Part shown: one piece after another, positions 25,910-33,995 of the stretch
Layout of the letters: each line of letters begins with the position of its first letter
Position numbering within the stretch: position 1 is the stretch's first letter
Source: Tritrichomonas musculus
Taxonomy: Eukaryota > Parabasalia > Tritrichomonadida > Tritrichomonadidae
Assembly: GCA_039105265.1 (NCBI GenBank)
Contig: JAPFFF010000002.1
Coordinates: forward strand, 5,456,001 to 5,520,000
Direction of reading: 5' to 3'
DNA: 64,000 bases
Program-made: the position numbers and the translations under genes
Notes under the pieces: model-generated
Seen by the model: the letters and a program-made list of their open reading frames with translations, nothing else
Databases searched by the model: none
What the model was told of the DNA's origin: nothing

Positions 25910-25959
25910 TAATTAAAAAATGAAAAACGGTTTTGACAGTCACTTTTATTTTTGTATCG
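25910..25959. promoter_or_regulatory. Bidirectional promoter of the helicase gene
   Basis: The plus strand reads AAAAACGGTTTTGACAG, then TCACTTTTATTTTTG, then the ATG at 25960. The minus strand reads AAAACCGTTTTTCATTTTTTA before the ATG at 25909. Both directions carry an Initiator-like TCA element. Confidence 0.75.
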
Positions 25960-27663
25960 ATGAATCAACCAACCTTCCTCTCTGATGATTTCTTAATTCC
26001 AGAAGCTAGACAAATGGAAAATATAAATGAGAATGTCTTTCCTCAATATCAAGGTCAAGAGTTTCATGATCGTGATTTTGAAATAAATACAAATCTCATT
26101 CAATTGTTTTCTGATGATGTTGTTGGATTATTAAATTTATTTGAACCAACACTTGAAAATTTAACAACTTCTATCAAATATATATTTCGTTCTCCATTTG
26201 TTTCAAACGTTTTGTATGATATTGTGAAAAATTGGTACTTATCTAATCAAGATAATTCTGAACAAGATCTTCAAGCAATTGGTAGTCAAGAAAATCATCC
26301 AGAAGTTTCAAATCATTGGATCTTCCCAATTTTGAATGCACTCTCAGAATCTCAAAGAAATGTTATTTGGGAGAAATATTTCAATAATACAATTAACCAA
26401 TTTGTTCAAATTGATTTTGGTGAAAATTGTTCAATAATCTCATTTAAAAATAAGAATTATGAAAGAAAATATTCTTCTACTGGAATTCGTGTTGGGGATT
26501 TCTTTACTGATTTCAAAAAAGTTTGTTGTTATATTCAACTAGACAATATCTTCATAATTAAACAATCAAATACGTTAGAAATGTTAAATCCTACTCAATT
26601 TGCGCCAATATTGAAAAATATTAAATTAGGGTATTCAAAAGTTGGTAAAAATACAAAGAAAGCAATTACTGCATTTGATGTTGTTTCCTTTGGGAAGAAT
26701 ATGGATTTCATTACTTATGAATCAATGAAATTCTATTCCGAAGATCCAAACATTTTTTCATATTTTCATTGGTATCCTTATTCAAGATTAATTCTTTGTA
26801 CACAAAATGTGATTCAACCATATTTGGATCATATTTTTAGAGTTATTGCAAATTCTAACCAAGAATTATATGATTATATCATTAAATGGATTTCATTTAT
26901 TTTTCAACATCCAGATGGTAAAACAGGTACTGCATTAGTTCTTATTGGTATACAGGGTTGTGGGAAAAATACATTTACTAATGTTCTTTGTCAACTTTTA
27001 GGTGAATATTCTGATCCAAATGCAAACTTTGATAATATTACAAGCAATTTTAATTTACAAATCTTAAACAAAAAATTATTGGTATGTTCAGAAAAGGAAG
27101 ATATTAATAAAAACGATCGAAAATATCTTAAACAACATGAAAGATTAAAAACGTTAATCACAGAAAGATTCGCTCCTATTGAAGGAAAACATAGAAATCC
27201 TGAATCTAAAGAAAATGTTGCCAATTTCATCTTCTTAACAAACAATCCTGCTCCTATTCGAATTGATGAAGACGATAGAAGATTTGTTGTTACAAATTGT
27301 TATCCAATGAAAGGCCAAGACTATTTTCAACCTTTACGTAATCTAATTAAGAGGGACGATTTCAAAAACAATTTAATTACTTTTTTCTTGACTGTTGATT
27401 TATCAAATTTCTATCCAGCACAATTTCCTACAACTGAGGCAAGAATGAATTTAATGAACTTTTCAAAATCTCCTGAAAAATTATTTATTGAGGAAAACTT
27501 ACAAAAATTCAGAAATGGTTATGTAGCTTTTGAAGCCTGGACTGAATTTAAAAAATGGGCAAAAGCAAAAAATTTCAGATCCATAACTTATCAAGAATTT
27601 CATCAAAAAATTTTACAATACTGCTCATTCAATAATAATGATAAGAAATATAGATTAAGGTAA
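25960..27663 (+). CDS. Superfamily 3 (D5-like) helicase
   Basis: The frame opens with TTG at 25933 inside the promoter. The first ATG at 25960 (MNQPTFLSDD) gives 567 residues. Walker A is GIQGCGKNT near residue 330. A Walker B-like strand (KKLLVCSEKED) follows near 370. Sensor-type motif C is FIFLTNNPAPIRIDEDDRRF near 425, with the Asn and DRRF arginine typical of viral D5-type SF3 helicases. The N-terminal 250 residues could hold a primase or accessory domain, but I see no clear primase motif. It should unwind DNA for the element's polymerase. Confidence 0.85.
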   Translation: MNQPTFLSDDFLIPEARQMENINENVFPQYQGQEFHDRDFEINTNLIQLFSDDVVGLLNLFEPTLENLTTSIKYIFRSPFVSNVLYDIVKNWYLSNQDNSEQDLQAIGSQENHPEVSNHWIFPILNALSESQRNVIWEKYFNNTINQFVQIDFGENCSIISFKNKNYERKYSSTGIRVGDFFTDFKKVCCYIQLDNIFIIKQSNTLEMLNPTQFAPILKNIKLGYSKVGKNTKKAITAFDVVSFGKNMDFITYESMKFYSEDPNIFSYFHWYPYSRLILCTQNVIQPYLDHIFRVIANSNQELYDYIIKWISFIFQHPDGKTGTALVLIGIQGCGKNTFTNVLCQLLGEYSDPNANFDNITSNFNLQILNKKLLVCSEKEDINKNDRKYLKQHERLKTLITERFAPIEGKHRNPESKENVANFIFLTNNPAPIRIDEDDRRFVVTNCYPMKGQDYFQPLRNLIKRDDFKNNLITFFLTVDLSNFYPAQFPTTEARMNLMNFSKSPEKLFIEENLQKFRNGYVAFEAWTEFKKWAKAKNFRSITYQEFHQKILQYCSFNNNDKKYRLR

Positions 27664-27667
27664 CTTT

Positions 27668-27865
27668 TTATTTAATTAATTCTTTTCTTAAAAGTTCAAT
27701 TTCTTTTTCTACTTTGTCTCTTTCTCTTCGTAAATCCATTAATTTTCTAAAATCTTTATCATCATAAACCCTTTGATTACCAATAATCCCTGCCTTTTTT
27801 TCGATGTCATTTATTTGTTCATCTAAGATATCCCATTTCTCGTAAGCTTCTTGCAATTTAGACAT
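27668..27865 (-). CDS. Coiled-coil paralogue 1 (65 aa)
   Basis: This is a short coiled-coil protein (MSKLQEAYEKWD) ending in LRRERDKVEKEIELLRKEL. It is the leftmost of four leftward genes encoding related coiled-coil proteins with nearly identical upstream sequence. It is convergent with the helicase (4 bases between stop codons). The shared motif LRRERD also occurs in the gene at 29049-29288. Confidence 0.6.
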   Translation of the reverse strand: MSKLQEAYEKWDILDEQINDIEKKAGIIGNQRVYDDKDFRKLMDLRRERDKVEKEIELLRKELIK

Positions 27866-27901
27866 GAAAACAAAAATAAAAGTGAAGTGTCAAAACTGCT
27901 T
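27866..27901 (-). promoter_or_regulatory. Promoter copy of the coiled-coil cluster
   Basis: On the minus strand the order is AAAAAGCAGTTTTGACACTT, CACTTTTATTTTTGTTTTC and ATG. The core is GCAGTTTTGACA rather than AACGGTTTTGACA. The same variant precedes the next two genes (28331-28368 and 29010-29048), so the block was copied with the genes. Confidence 0.75.
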
Positions 27902-27907
27902 TTTTAT

Positions 27908-28330
27908 TTAAGATTTTAAAAGTTCTTGAAATTCATTTAGTAATTGGTCATATTCTTGTCGTTCTTCGGGAGTCAAAGCTGAGAGATCTCCTGGATATTT
28001 AGATTCAATTATGCCTATTCTTTTCCCAATTTCGAAGGCTTTTTGACAATTAACTCGCATTTGTTCGCTTCTTTTGATATCGGAAATGAAACTATTCATT
28101 GCTTCTATTTGATTCCAGAGTTTTTCTTTTTCTCTTCGTAATCGTTCCAATTCTTCTATGTCTTCCTGAAACAATTTGGATTCATCATACATAATTAATC
28201 CATCCTCATCAATGGAAGATGGAGCCTTCCTTTCTATTTTCAATATTTGCTTGCATGTTTCCAATTTTTCTTTTCGAAGACTCTCCAATTTTTCTTCCAA
28301 TTTTCTGATAGGTATTTCAATCGCAGCCAT
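27908..28330 (-). CDS. Coiled-coil paralogue 2 (140 aa)
   Basis: A helical protein whose first 65 residues resemble the gene at 29049-29288: both have a LEEKLxSLRxE start, a Q(I)L/RxIxxxAP segment, then IxYDESKL and (D/E)(Q/I)EELERLRRE. A second helical segment (75-140) is unique to it. It is preceded by the same promoter variant as its neighbours. The function is unknown. Confidence 0.65.
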   Translation of the reverse strand: MAAIEIPIRKLEEKLESLRKEKLETCKQILKIERKAPSSIDEDGLIMYDESKLFQEDIEELERLRREKEKLWNQIEAMNSFISDIKRSEQMRVNCQKAFEIGKRIGIIESKYPGDLSALTPEERQEYDQLLNEFQELLKS

Positions 28331-28368
28331 AAATACAAAAATAAAAGTGAAGTGTCAAAACTGCTTTT
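28331..28368 (-). promoter_or_regulatory. Promoter copy of the coiled-coil cluster
   Basis: On the minus strand the order is AAAAAGCAGTTTTGACACTT, CACTTTTATTTTTG and TATTT before the ATG at 28330. It is virtually identical to the copies at 27866 and 29010. Confidence 0.75.
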
Positions 28369-28379
28369 TTATTTAAAGT

Positions 28380-29009
28380 TTAGCTTTTTGGTCTTTTTTC
28401 TTCAATTTCTTGAATTCTTGCTTCAGCAATTTTTGTTAGGATAATTTCCTTTTGAATTGATAGAATACAGGCTTCATCCCAGAGGTGAAGATTTTTCTTC
28501 TTTATTTCTTCGTTACGTATTAATTCTTCCTGATAGCCTTCATCACCAAATTTTTTTGGCAAATCCCAAATTTCCTTGTAACCAGTGGCTTTAATACATT
28601 TGTCAATTTCTTTTTTTTGTTGTCTCACTGCCACTAATTGTTCTTCCAAAGAGAAACTATCAGACATTTCTCGAACTCTTGCTGCAGCAATTAGTTGCCT
28701 GATAAAATCCATTTCCGTTAAGAGTTGATCTTCATAGTCTTTGAGTTGTTTTTGTTCTTGATATTGTTTTCTCACTGCTACTAATTGTTCTTCCAAAGAG
28801 GAACTTTCCGACATTTCTTGAACTTTGACTGCAGCAATATTTTTTCTTATTTGAATTATTTCATCAAAGAGAATTTTTTCTTCGTCTTTGAGTTGATCTG
28901 CTTCTTCAGTCATGTTAGAAGACATTAGCTTGAACCATTTTTCATGTACATCTTGATATTGTTTTCTCACGAGCTCTAATTGTTCTTCCCAATAAGTACG
29001 TTCAGACAT
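28380..29009 (-). CDS. Coiled-coil paralogue 3 with internal repeats (209 aa)
   Basis: The protein contains three related segments that start near residues 1, 70 and 120: EEQLELVRKQYQ, LEEQLVAVRKQYQ and LEEQLVAVRQQKK. Each of the first two is followed by a helical run ending I(A/Q)(A/E)A(K/R)V(Q/R)EM. Internal duplication of one coiled-coil unit explains its length. It belongs to the four-gene cluster with a common promoter. The function is unknown. Confidence 0.65.
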   Translation of the reverse strand: MSERTYWEEQLELVRKQYQDVHEKWFKLMSSNMTEEADQLKDEEKILFDEIIQIRKNIAAVKVQEMSESSSLEEQLVAVRKQYQEQKQLKDYEDQLLTEMDFIRQLIAAARVREMSDSFSLEEQLVAVRQQKKEIDKCIKATGYKEIWDLPKKFGDEGYQEELIRNEEIKKKNLHLWDEACILSIQKEIILTKIAEARIQEIEEKRPKS

Positions 29010-29048
29010 AAATACAAAAAATAAAAGTGAAGTGTCAAAACTGCTTTT
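29010..29048 (-). promoter_or_regulatory. Promoter copy of the coiled-coil cluster
   Basis: On the minus strand the order is AAAAAGCAGTTTTGACACTT, CACTTTTATTTTTTG and TATTT before the ATG at 29009. The stop of the upstream paralogue (29049) abuts it, so terminator and promoter functions overlap. Confidence 0.75.
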
Positions 29049-29288
29049 TTATTTAATTTCTCTTAAAAGTTCTTGAATTTCTTTCATTTGATATCGGAGT
29101 CGGTCTCTTTCTCTTCGTAATCGTTCCAATTCTTCTTGATCATCCATCGATAATTTGGATTCATCATAAATTATAATTGCATCCTCATTTGTGTAATTAG
29201 GTGCATTTTTTTGAATTCTTCTTATTTGTTTCCATTTTTCTTTCCATTCTTCTCGAAGACTTATTAATTTTTCTTCCAATTTAGACAT
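29049..29288 (-). CDS. Coiled-coil paralogue 4 (79 aa)
   Basis: A coiled-coil protein (MSKLEEKLISLREE) closely matching the N-terminal half of paralogue 2, including the IYDESKL and LERLRRERD segments. It is divergent from the integrase gene with 52 bases between starts, and the promoter block lies between them. The function is unknown. It may represent the single-unit ancestor of the cluster. Confidence 0.65.
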   Translation of the reverse strand: MSKLEEKLISLREEWKEKWKQIRRIQKNAPNYTNEDAIIIYDESKLSMDDQEELERLRRERDRLRYQMKEIQELLREIK

Positions 29289-29340
29289 GAAAACAAAAAA
29301 TAAAAGTGAAGTGTCAAAACCGCTCTTTATTGAAATTTAA
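29289..29340. promoter_or_regulatory. Bidirectional promoter of integrase and coiled-coil gene
   Basis: The minus strand reads AGCGGTTTTGACACTTCAC, then TTTTATTTTTTG before the ATG at 29288. The plus strand reads AACCGCTCTTTATTGAAATT before the ATG at 29341. The rightward Initiator is weak (no TCA), so the integrase may be expressed at a lower level. Confidence 0.65.
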
Positions 29341-30729
29341 ATGTTATCGTCAGAAGGTGAAAAATTAATGAATTATTTAGAAAAGAAAGCTTATCAAAAG
29401 AAATTAATAATGCCAAATGAAGCTAGAAATTATAAAGGGTATCAAAAAGATTTTGTAACTGATGATGAATTTGAACAAATTTATAATGCTTATTCAGAAT
29501 TTCGAAAAGTATTATCTGAATCATTACCTGTAATCACAGATGAAAAAATTCCTGATGATGAATTAAGTTTTGAAGAAAAAATTGAGAACCATGTAATTAA
29601 TAATTTACATAATGAAAATATTCGTACTTTTCCTGAATTTGAAAAATTGACCTCTGGATGGAAAAAAGGTAAAGATAAATATACTATGGAAGAATGGTAT
29701 GAAATATATATTACAAAAATTATGGAACAACCAGGAATGATAGTTGAATTCAAAGGTAAAACAAATGTACCTGATATTGCATTTAGAAATAAAAATAAAA
29801 GACATGTATTATTAAAACAATTTGAAAAAGTTATTGAGCCAAATTATGTTTCTGAAGATGATTATGTTCAAAAGAAACAATTTCCAACTAATAAGAATAA
29901 AAAATATTATTTACATAAATTATGTGAACCTGGTACTTATTTAATTGATATTATGTTTGAAAAAAATGTTGGGTACTTAATTTGTATAGAAGCCAATAGT
30001 CGATATTTATATGCAATTCCTTTAGGTAGAGAATGTTTTGGTGATATAAATAAAATTATGACTGCTGGACAAAAAACATCTATTTCAATAACAAAAGCTT
30101 TAAATACTTTATTTCAACAAGGAATGAAACCTAAAATATTGACCGGAGATGGTGAAAAAGGTTTTTGTTCTGAAGAAACAATTAATTTTTTAAACTCAAA
30201 TGGAATTAAATGGGAACCTGTTGATAGAATGGATGATTATCATTATCCATCATTTTTACGAAAACCAGGTGAAAAACAAACAACTAGCCCATTACATTCT
30301 TCATTAGGTATAGTTGATAGAATTATTAGAACTTTGAGAGATATGGCTTATGAAGTTCAACGAGAAATCTCCCCTGAAATATTAAAAGAATTAGTTGTTC
30401 AATATAATAATGCCCCACACTTAACTTTGTCAAAATATGCAGGTATGAATGTTTCCCCTAGTCAAATGCAAAATAATTCTGATTTATATACTTTTATTTG
30501 TAGACGTATTTCTCAAGCTAATTATAATGTTTCTGCTCAAAAAGGTTATAATTTAAAAGAAAACCAAGAAGTAATTGTATATAATAATAAAGACACTCTT
30601 AAAAAAAGACGATCAATAACTCAACCTGGTAGATTTTTTGTAAAAGGTTTTCAAAATGGTAAATATTTAATACAAGATCTTAAAGGAAATACTCAAATAT
30701 TACCTCGTTATAGATTAGATCCTATTTGA
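29341..30729 (+). CDS. Retroviral-type (rve) integrase of the Maverick
   Basis: This 462-residue protein has the DDE integrase core. The first Asp is in TYLIDIMF near residue 204, the second in LTGDGEKGF near 270. The third acidic position lies in GIVDRIIRTLRD near 327, where most relatives have Glu. The C-terminal region (about 410-460) resembles the SH3-like integrase tail (PGRFFVKGFQNGKYLIQD ... LPRYRLD). The N-terminal 130 residues are helical and lack a clear zinc-binding HHCC. It joins element ends to host DNA. It shares a promoter with a coiled-coil gene. Confidence 0.88.
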   Translation: MLSSEGEKLMNYLEKKAYQKKLIMPNEARNYKGYQKDFVTDDEFEQIYNAYSEFRKVLSESLPVITDEKIPDDELSFEEKIENHVINNLHNENIRTFPEFEKLTSGWKKGKDKYTMEEWYEIYITKIMEQPGMIVEFKGKTNVPDIAFRNKNKRHVLLKQFEKVIEPNYVSEDDYVQKKQFPTNKNKKYYLHKLCEPGTYLIDIMFEKNVGYLICIEANSRYLYAIPLGRECFGDINKIMTAGQKTSISITKALNTLFQQGMKPKILTGDGEKGFCSEETINFLNSNGIKWEPVDRMDDYHYPSFLRKPGEKQTTSPLHSSLGIVDRIIRTLRDMAYEVQREISPEILKELVVQYNNAPHLTLSKYAGMNVSPSQMQNNSDLYTFICRRISQANYNVSAQKGYNLKENQEVIVYNNKDTLKKRRSITQPGRFFVKGFQNGKYLIQDLKGNTQILPRYRLDPI

Positions 30730-30732
30730 ATT

Positions 30733-30799
30733 GTCAGAAAATGCAAAAATAAAAAGAGTGTCAAAAAATGCAAAAATAAAAAGAGTGTCAAAAAATGCA
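30733..30799. repeat. 27-bp tandem repeat resembling promoter copies
   Basis: Two and a half units of GTCAAAAAATGCAAAAATA plus AAAAGAGT follow the integrase stop. On the minus strand each reads TTTTTGACACTCTTTTTATT, close to the TTTTGACACTTCACTTTTATT promoter core, but no leftward gene starts after them. The remaining bases up to 30825 are plain A/T-rich sequence. Confidence 0.7.
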
Positions 30800-30825
30800 G
30801 TAAATTGAATTGTTTATTTAATTAA

Positions 30826-31104
30826 TTATTTCCTTTCGTTCCAGCGTTTGAGATTTTTCAAACCTGCCTTTAATTCTTCAATGAAGAAGCATTCAAGTTC
30901 GTTAGCTTTTTCTTCATTTGAGCTATCTCCATCATTCATTATCACACGAACATCATCGAAGTGATTCATATTGGCTGCAGCTTCTTGGAGCATATATGCC
31001 ATTTTTTCTCTTTGATCAAGATCATCAGAAATAGTTCTCCATTCATGAACACTATCAAGAGCTTCGACAACTTCAAGTAAGTGTTGGATCGTAAGGGCTT
31101 CCAT
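30826..31104 (-). CDS. Small helical acidic protein
   Basis: The frame opens at 31134, but its first ten codons are promoter sequence (GAGGTCATCACATCATTTTT). The ATG at 31104 (MEALTIQHLLEV) gives 92 residues. It is helical and acidic in the middle, with no recognised domain. Confidence 0.55.
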   Translation of the reverse strand: MEALTIQHLLEVVEALDSVHEWRTISDDLDQREKMAYMLQEAAANMNHFDDVRVIMNDGDSSNEEKANELECFFIEELKAGLKNLKRWNERK

Positions 31105-31192
31105 GCTTGTATAAAAATGATGTGATGACCTCACGAGAAAAAATTAGATTTTTTGGTTAACGGTCGCCTAGTGAAAAAGTTCATTTTTTTTA
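31105..31192. promoter_or_regulatory. Bidirectional promoter, second type (GAGGTCATCACATCA)
   Basis: The minus strand carries GACCGTTAACCAAAAAATC, TAATTTTTTCTCGTGAGG and TCATCACATCATTTTTATAC before the ATG at 31104. The plus strand carries AACGGTCGCC and TTCATTTTTTTTA before the ATG at 31193. Almost the same block occurs at 33996-34050 and nowhere else in the window, so these loci form a subclass. Confidence 0.7.
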
Positions 31193-31591
31193 ATGTCGGA
31201 CAAACAAAGTGTTCCTGAACAATTTGAAATTAAAGATGATATACCAGCTATGTCTGCAAAAGACATGAGAAATCCAAAAAGAACTCAAGGTTGGAAAATG
31301 TTGAAATCAAGGTATGGGGAAAATGTATCCCATCAAAAATTAGCAGCAGTTGCAAAAGTTATGATGCATTGTATTGATCATAATATTCCATCAGAAACTC
31401 CAAGTCTTTCAAGGGAAGAAATTAGATCGAAAGACAAATTAATTCTTTGGTTCGATACTCATATTGAGTTTATTCGACCATTTTTGTCGCCTGGAATGAT
31501 GATTGGTTATGATTCTGGCAAATTCGTTCCGATTCCCATACCAAAAGAAACTACTGAAAAAGAAGAAGAAAAAGATAAAGAAAAGAAATAA
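31193..31591 (+). CDS. Hypothetical protein with charged tail
   Basis: The 132 residues have a mixed N-terminal domain (QGWKMLKSRYGENVSHQKLAA) followed by a helix and a Lys/Glu-rich tail. It is convergent with the 775-residue gene. The gap 31592-31667 holds only A/T-rich sequence. The family is not recognised. Confidence 0.55.
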   Translation: MSDKQSVPEQFEIKDDIPAMSAKDMRNPKRTQGWKMLKSRYGENVSHQKLAAVAKVMMHCIDHNIPSETPSLSREEIRSKDKLILWFDTHIEFIRPFLSPGMMIGYDSGKFVPIPIPKETTEKEEEKDKEKK

Positions 31592-31667
31592 ATAAAAAAT
31601 TAATTAATTAAATTGGTTTATTAAAACCTAAATCTTTTTTGAGAGTTTTTTTTTTTGTTACGACCTC

Positions 31668-33995
31668 TCAATCATCGTAGTGTGGGAAAGCATCAAAATC
31701 GTCATCACTGGAGAGGACATCTACCACGTCTTTTGGTGTCTCGTTTTGATGATAGATTTCTCTTTCGTCAGGTCTTAGAAATTGATCAATACTCAGGTAG
31801 TACCATTGCATGTGCGTTTTGGTTTTTGAATAATTTTCGATCTTTTCTTCGGCAATTTTCTTTGCTTTTTCATCGTTGCAGCCATGAATGATTTTGATAG
31901 CATTTTCTAATTCTGCTCTTTTTTGTATTGCTAATTCATCCGAATGATCATTCATTTCGTCTTCGGGTATTTGAAGTTTTGAGGCATTTTTGCGAATTGT
32001 TTCATTCATTTGTTTGACAACTTTATCATAATCTTCATCAGACATTGTTAGTGGTTGTTTATTTGCAGCCATGACTTTTTCTTGTATTTTTTCTGGTGAT
32101 TCCCTTCTTTTTAAATGATTAAGGATTTGTTCACTATTGACCTTCTTTTGCCATTCTTTGTATTTTTCAGACTCTTCGTTGGTAAAGAAATGGCATTTCT
32201 GAACTTCAAACGGTTGCTTGCCTTTTTCCATGAATGGCTTCAATCTTTCTTCAACTTCTTTTTTGGCGATATTTTGTGAGACGTCCTGAATTTTTGATAA
32301 GATCCGACTGAATTCATCAATTTTTGTTGACCATTGTCTTACCAATAAAACATGAGCGCTCCATTGATCCTGTTCCTTTTGAGTTACCAAATCCAAGACG
32401 GTTAAGACTTCCAATAATTCACCTTCGTCCAACTTTATTTGAATTCTTTTTTCAATTTCGTCTTCCAATTTTTCTTCATTCCAGTCAGGGTGTGAAAATT
32501 GCACCATTTCTTTTGTGTCATTAATCAATTGTTTTTTGATATTGTTTTGTAAAATATTTTGATCCCTGTATTTTCGCCAATAAATTTGCGATTCTTTTTC
32601 AGTGAGTAGTTCATCTAATTCCCAATCATCGGAATCAGCAAATTTGTCAGGATTGAGAACTCTTTCTCTTGCAATTTTTGTTATTTCGTTGTCTGCTTTT
32701 TCTGGGTATATCAGGTGGAGCATTTCTGATAATTCTCTTATCTGTCTCTTTTGTTGACCAGATACCAATATTATTCTTGGAGTTGGCGCTGGAGGTGGAG
32801 GTGTTTGTTGAACATCTTTCGCACGGGGAACTTGTGATCGGCTTGTGATCTTTTTCTTTGGTTTATCGCGTTTATCAGATTTATCAGGTTTATCAGGTTG
32901 AATAACTCTGTTCATTCTTTCAAGTTTTCTTTTTGAAGGTGATTTCTTTCCTGTCTTAGATTTCTTTTTTGAATTTGTTTTCTTTCCTGTCTTAGATTTC
33001 TTTTTTGGTTCTGGTTTATTTTTCGTCTTTTCAACTGACCCTGGTTTGATTGTTTCATTCAAATCTTCTAATTGGACTTTTTCTTTCCATTCCATGTATT
33101 GTTCTCTTTCTTTCCTGTCGATTTCGTTTCTTGTAGCTTGACTTGTCTCATCTGTTGAAAACACCAATTTGAGATATGAATGTCGACTGGTAAAGGTTTT
33201 TGTTTTCATAAATTTCAAAATTTTTCTCAGATCTCTCGGTAAATTGTTTTCATCTTGATAATACTGAAACATTGTTTTCATGATTTCGTCATTTGTCTTT
33301 CCGAGAATATCAGCATTGATTGATTTGAAATGGTCCATAAATATATCTGTCCAGATTTTGATATTGCCGTTTTCGTCGTAATCATCAACAAATGTATGTG
33401 CCAAATTTGATTTGAATAATTCCATGCAAATCAATCGTGCAACAATTTCATTCATTTCGTCATCTTCTATAAAACGAAGGAATTCCTGATCAGCTAACCA
33501 TGCAATTATTTCGGATTTTGATTGAATGCCATTGTCTTCAAATTCTTGCCATTGCTCCGGGGTTATGTTTGATGGAAGGGTTAAATGATGATGGTGAATA
33601 TTTTGATCTTTTTCTGTATTTTCAACTTTTTCATCTTTTTCCTGACAATCTAAATTTTTGATAACTTCTTTGGGGTCATCATCACTTTTCTGTGCTTTTG
33701 GCTGATTTTTCTTAATTATTGGTGTTGGCTGAGATTTGTATGCATCTTCTGAAATAAATTCGACTTCTGAGCTATAATCTTCATCTGATGATAAGCTTCT
33801 TTTCTTTGGAACTGGTTGACTTATTTGTTGAAAACGTGGATTTTTTGAGCCATGTGTAGAAATTTGAATGCCATCAGAAATTTGCCTTTGCATACCATTT
33901 TTATTTGTAGCTCCTATTTCATCATAGGTTTGCTTTTGCTTCTCTTTTTGAGAGTGTAGCCTTTGTCTTGTGGTGTTGTTGCCTTGGTGGGACAT
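31668..33995 (-). CDS. Long charged helical protein with basic Pro-rich linker
   Basis: The 775 residues begin with a Gln/Ser-rich region (1-130). Helical domains follow, each containing a variant of E...Y..W (QYMEWKEKV, IYWRKYRDQ, KYKEWQKKV). A very basic linker near 330-395 includes KTGKK repeats, SQVPRAKD and PPPPAPTP, and the C-terminus is acidic. VPRAKD also occurs in the basic SAP-like protein at 14180-15596. Repeated helical modules suggest a scaffold or nucleic-acid-associated protein. I do not recognise the family. Confidence 0.6.
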   Translation of the reverse strand: MSHQGNNTTRQRLHSQKEKQKQTYDEIGATNKNGMQRQISDGIQISTHGSKNPRFQQISQPVPKKRSLSSDEDYSSEVEFISEDAYKSQPTPIIKKNQPKAQKSDDDPKEVIKNLDCQEKDEKVENTEKDQNIHHHHLTLPSNITPEQWQEFEDNGIQSKSEIIAWLADQEFLRFIEDDEMNEIVARLICMELFKSNLAHTFVDDYDENGNIKIWTDIFMDHFKSINADILGKTNDEIMKTMFQYYQDENNLPRDLRKILKFMKTKTFTSRHSYLKLVFSTDETSQATRNEIDRKEREQYMEWKEKVQLEDLNETIKPGSVEKTKNKPEPKKKSKTGKKTNSKKKSKTGKKSPSKRKLERMNRVIQPDKPDKSDKRDKPKKKITSRSQVPRAKDVQQTPPPPAPTPRIILVSGQQKRQIRELSEMLHLIYPEKADNEITKIARERVLNPDKFADSDDWELDELLTEKESQIYWRKYRDQNILQNNIKKQLINDTKEMVQFSHPDWNEEKLEDEIEKRIQIKLDEGELLEVLTVLDLVTQKEQDQWSAHVLLVRQWSTKIDEFSRILSKIQDVSQNIAKKEVEERLKPFMEKGKQPFEVQKCHFFTNEESEKYKEWQKKVNSEQILNHLKRRESPEKIQEKVMAANKQPLTMSDEDYDKVVKQMNETIRKNASKLQIPEDEMNDHSDELAIQKRAELENAIKIIHGCNDEKAKKIAEEKIENYSKTKTHMQWYYLSIDQFLRPDEREIYHQNETPKDVVDVLSSDDDFDAFPHYDD

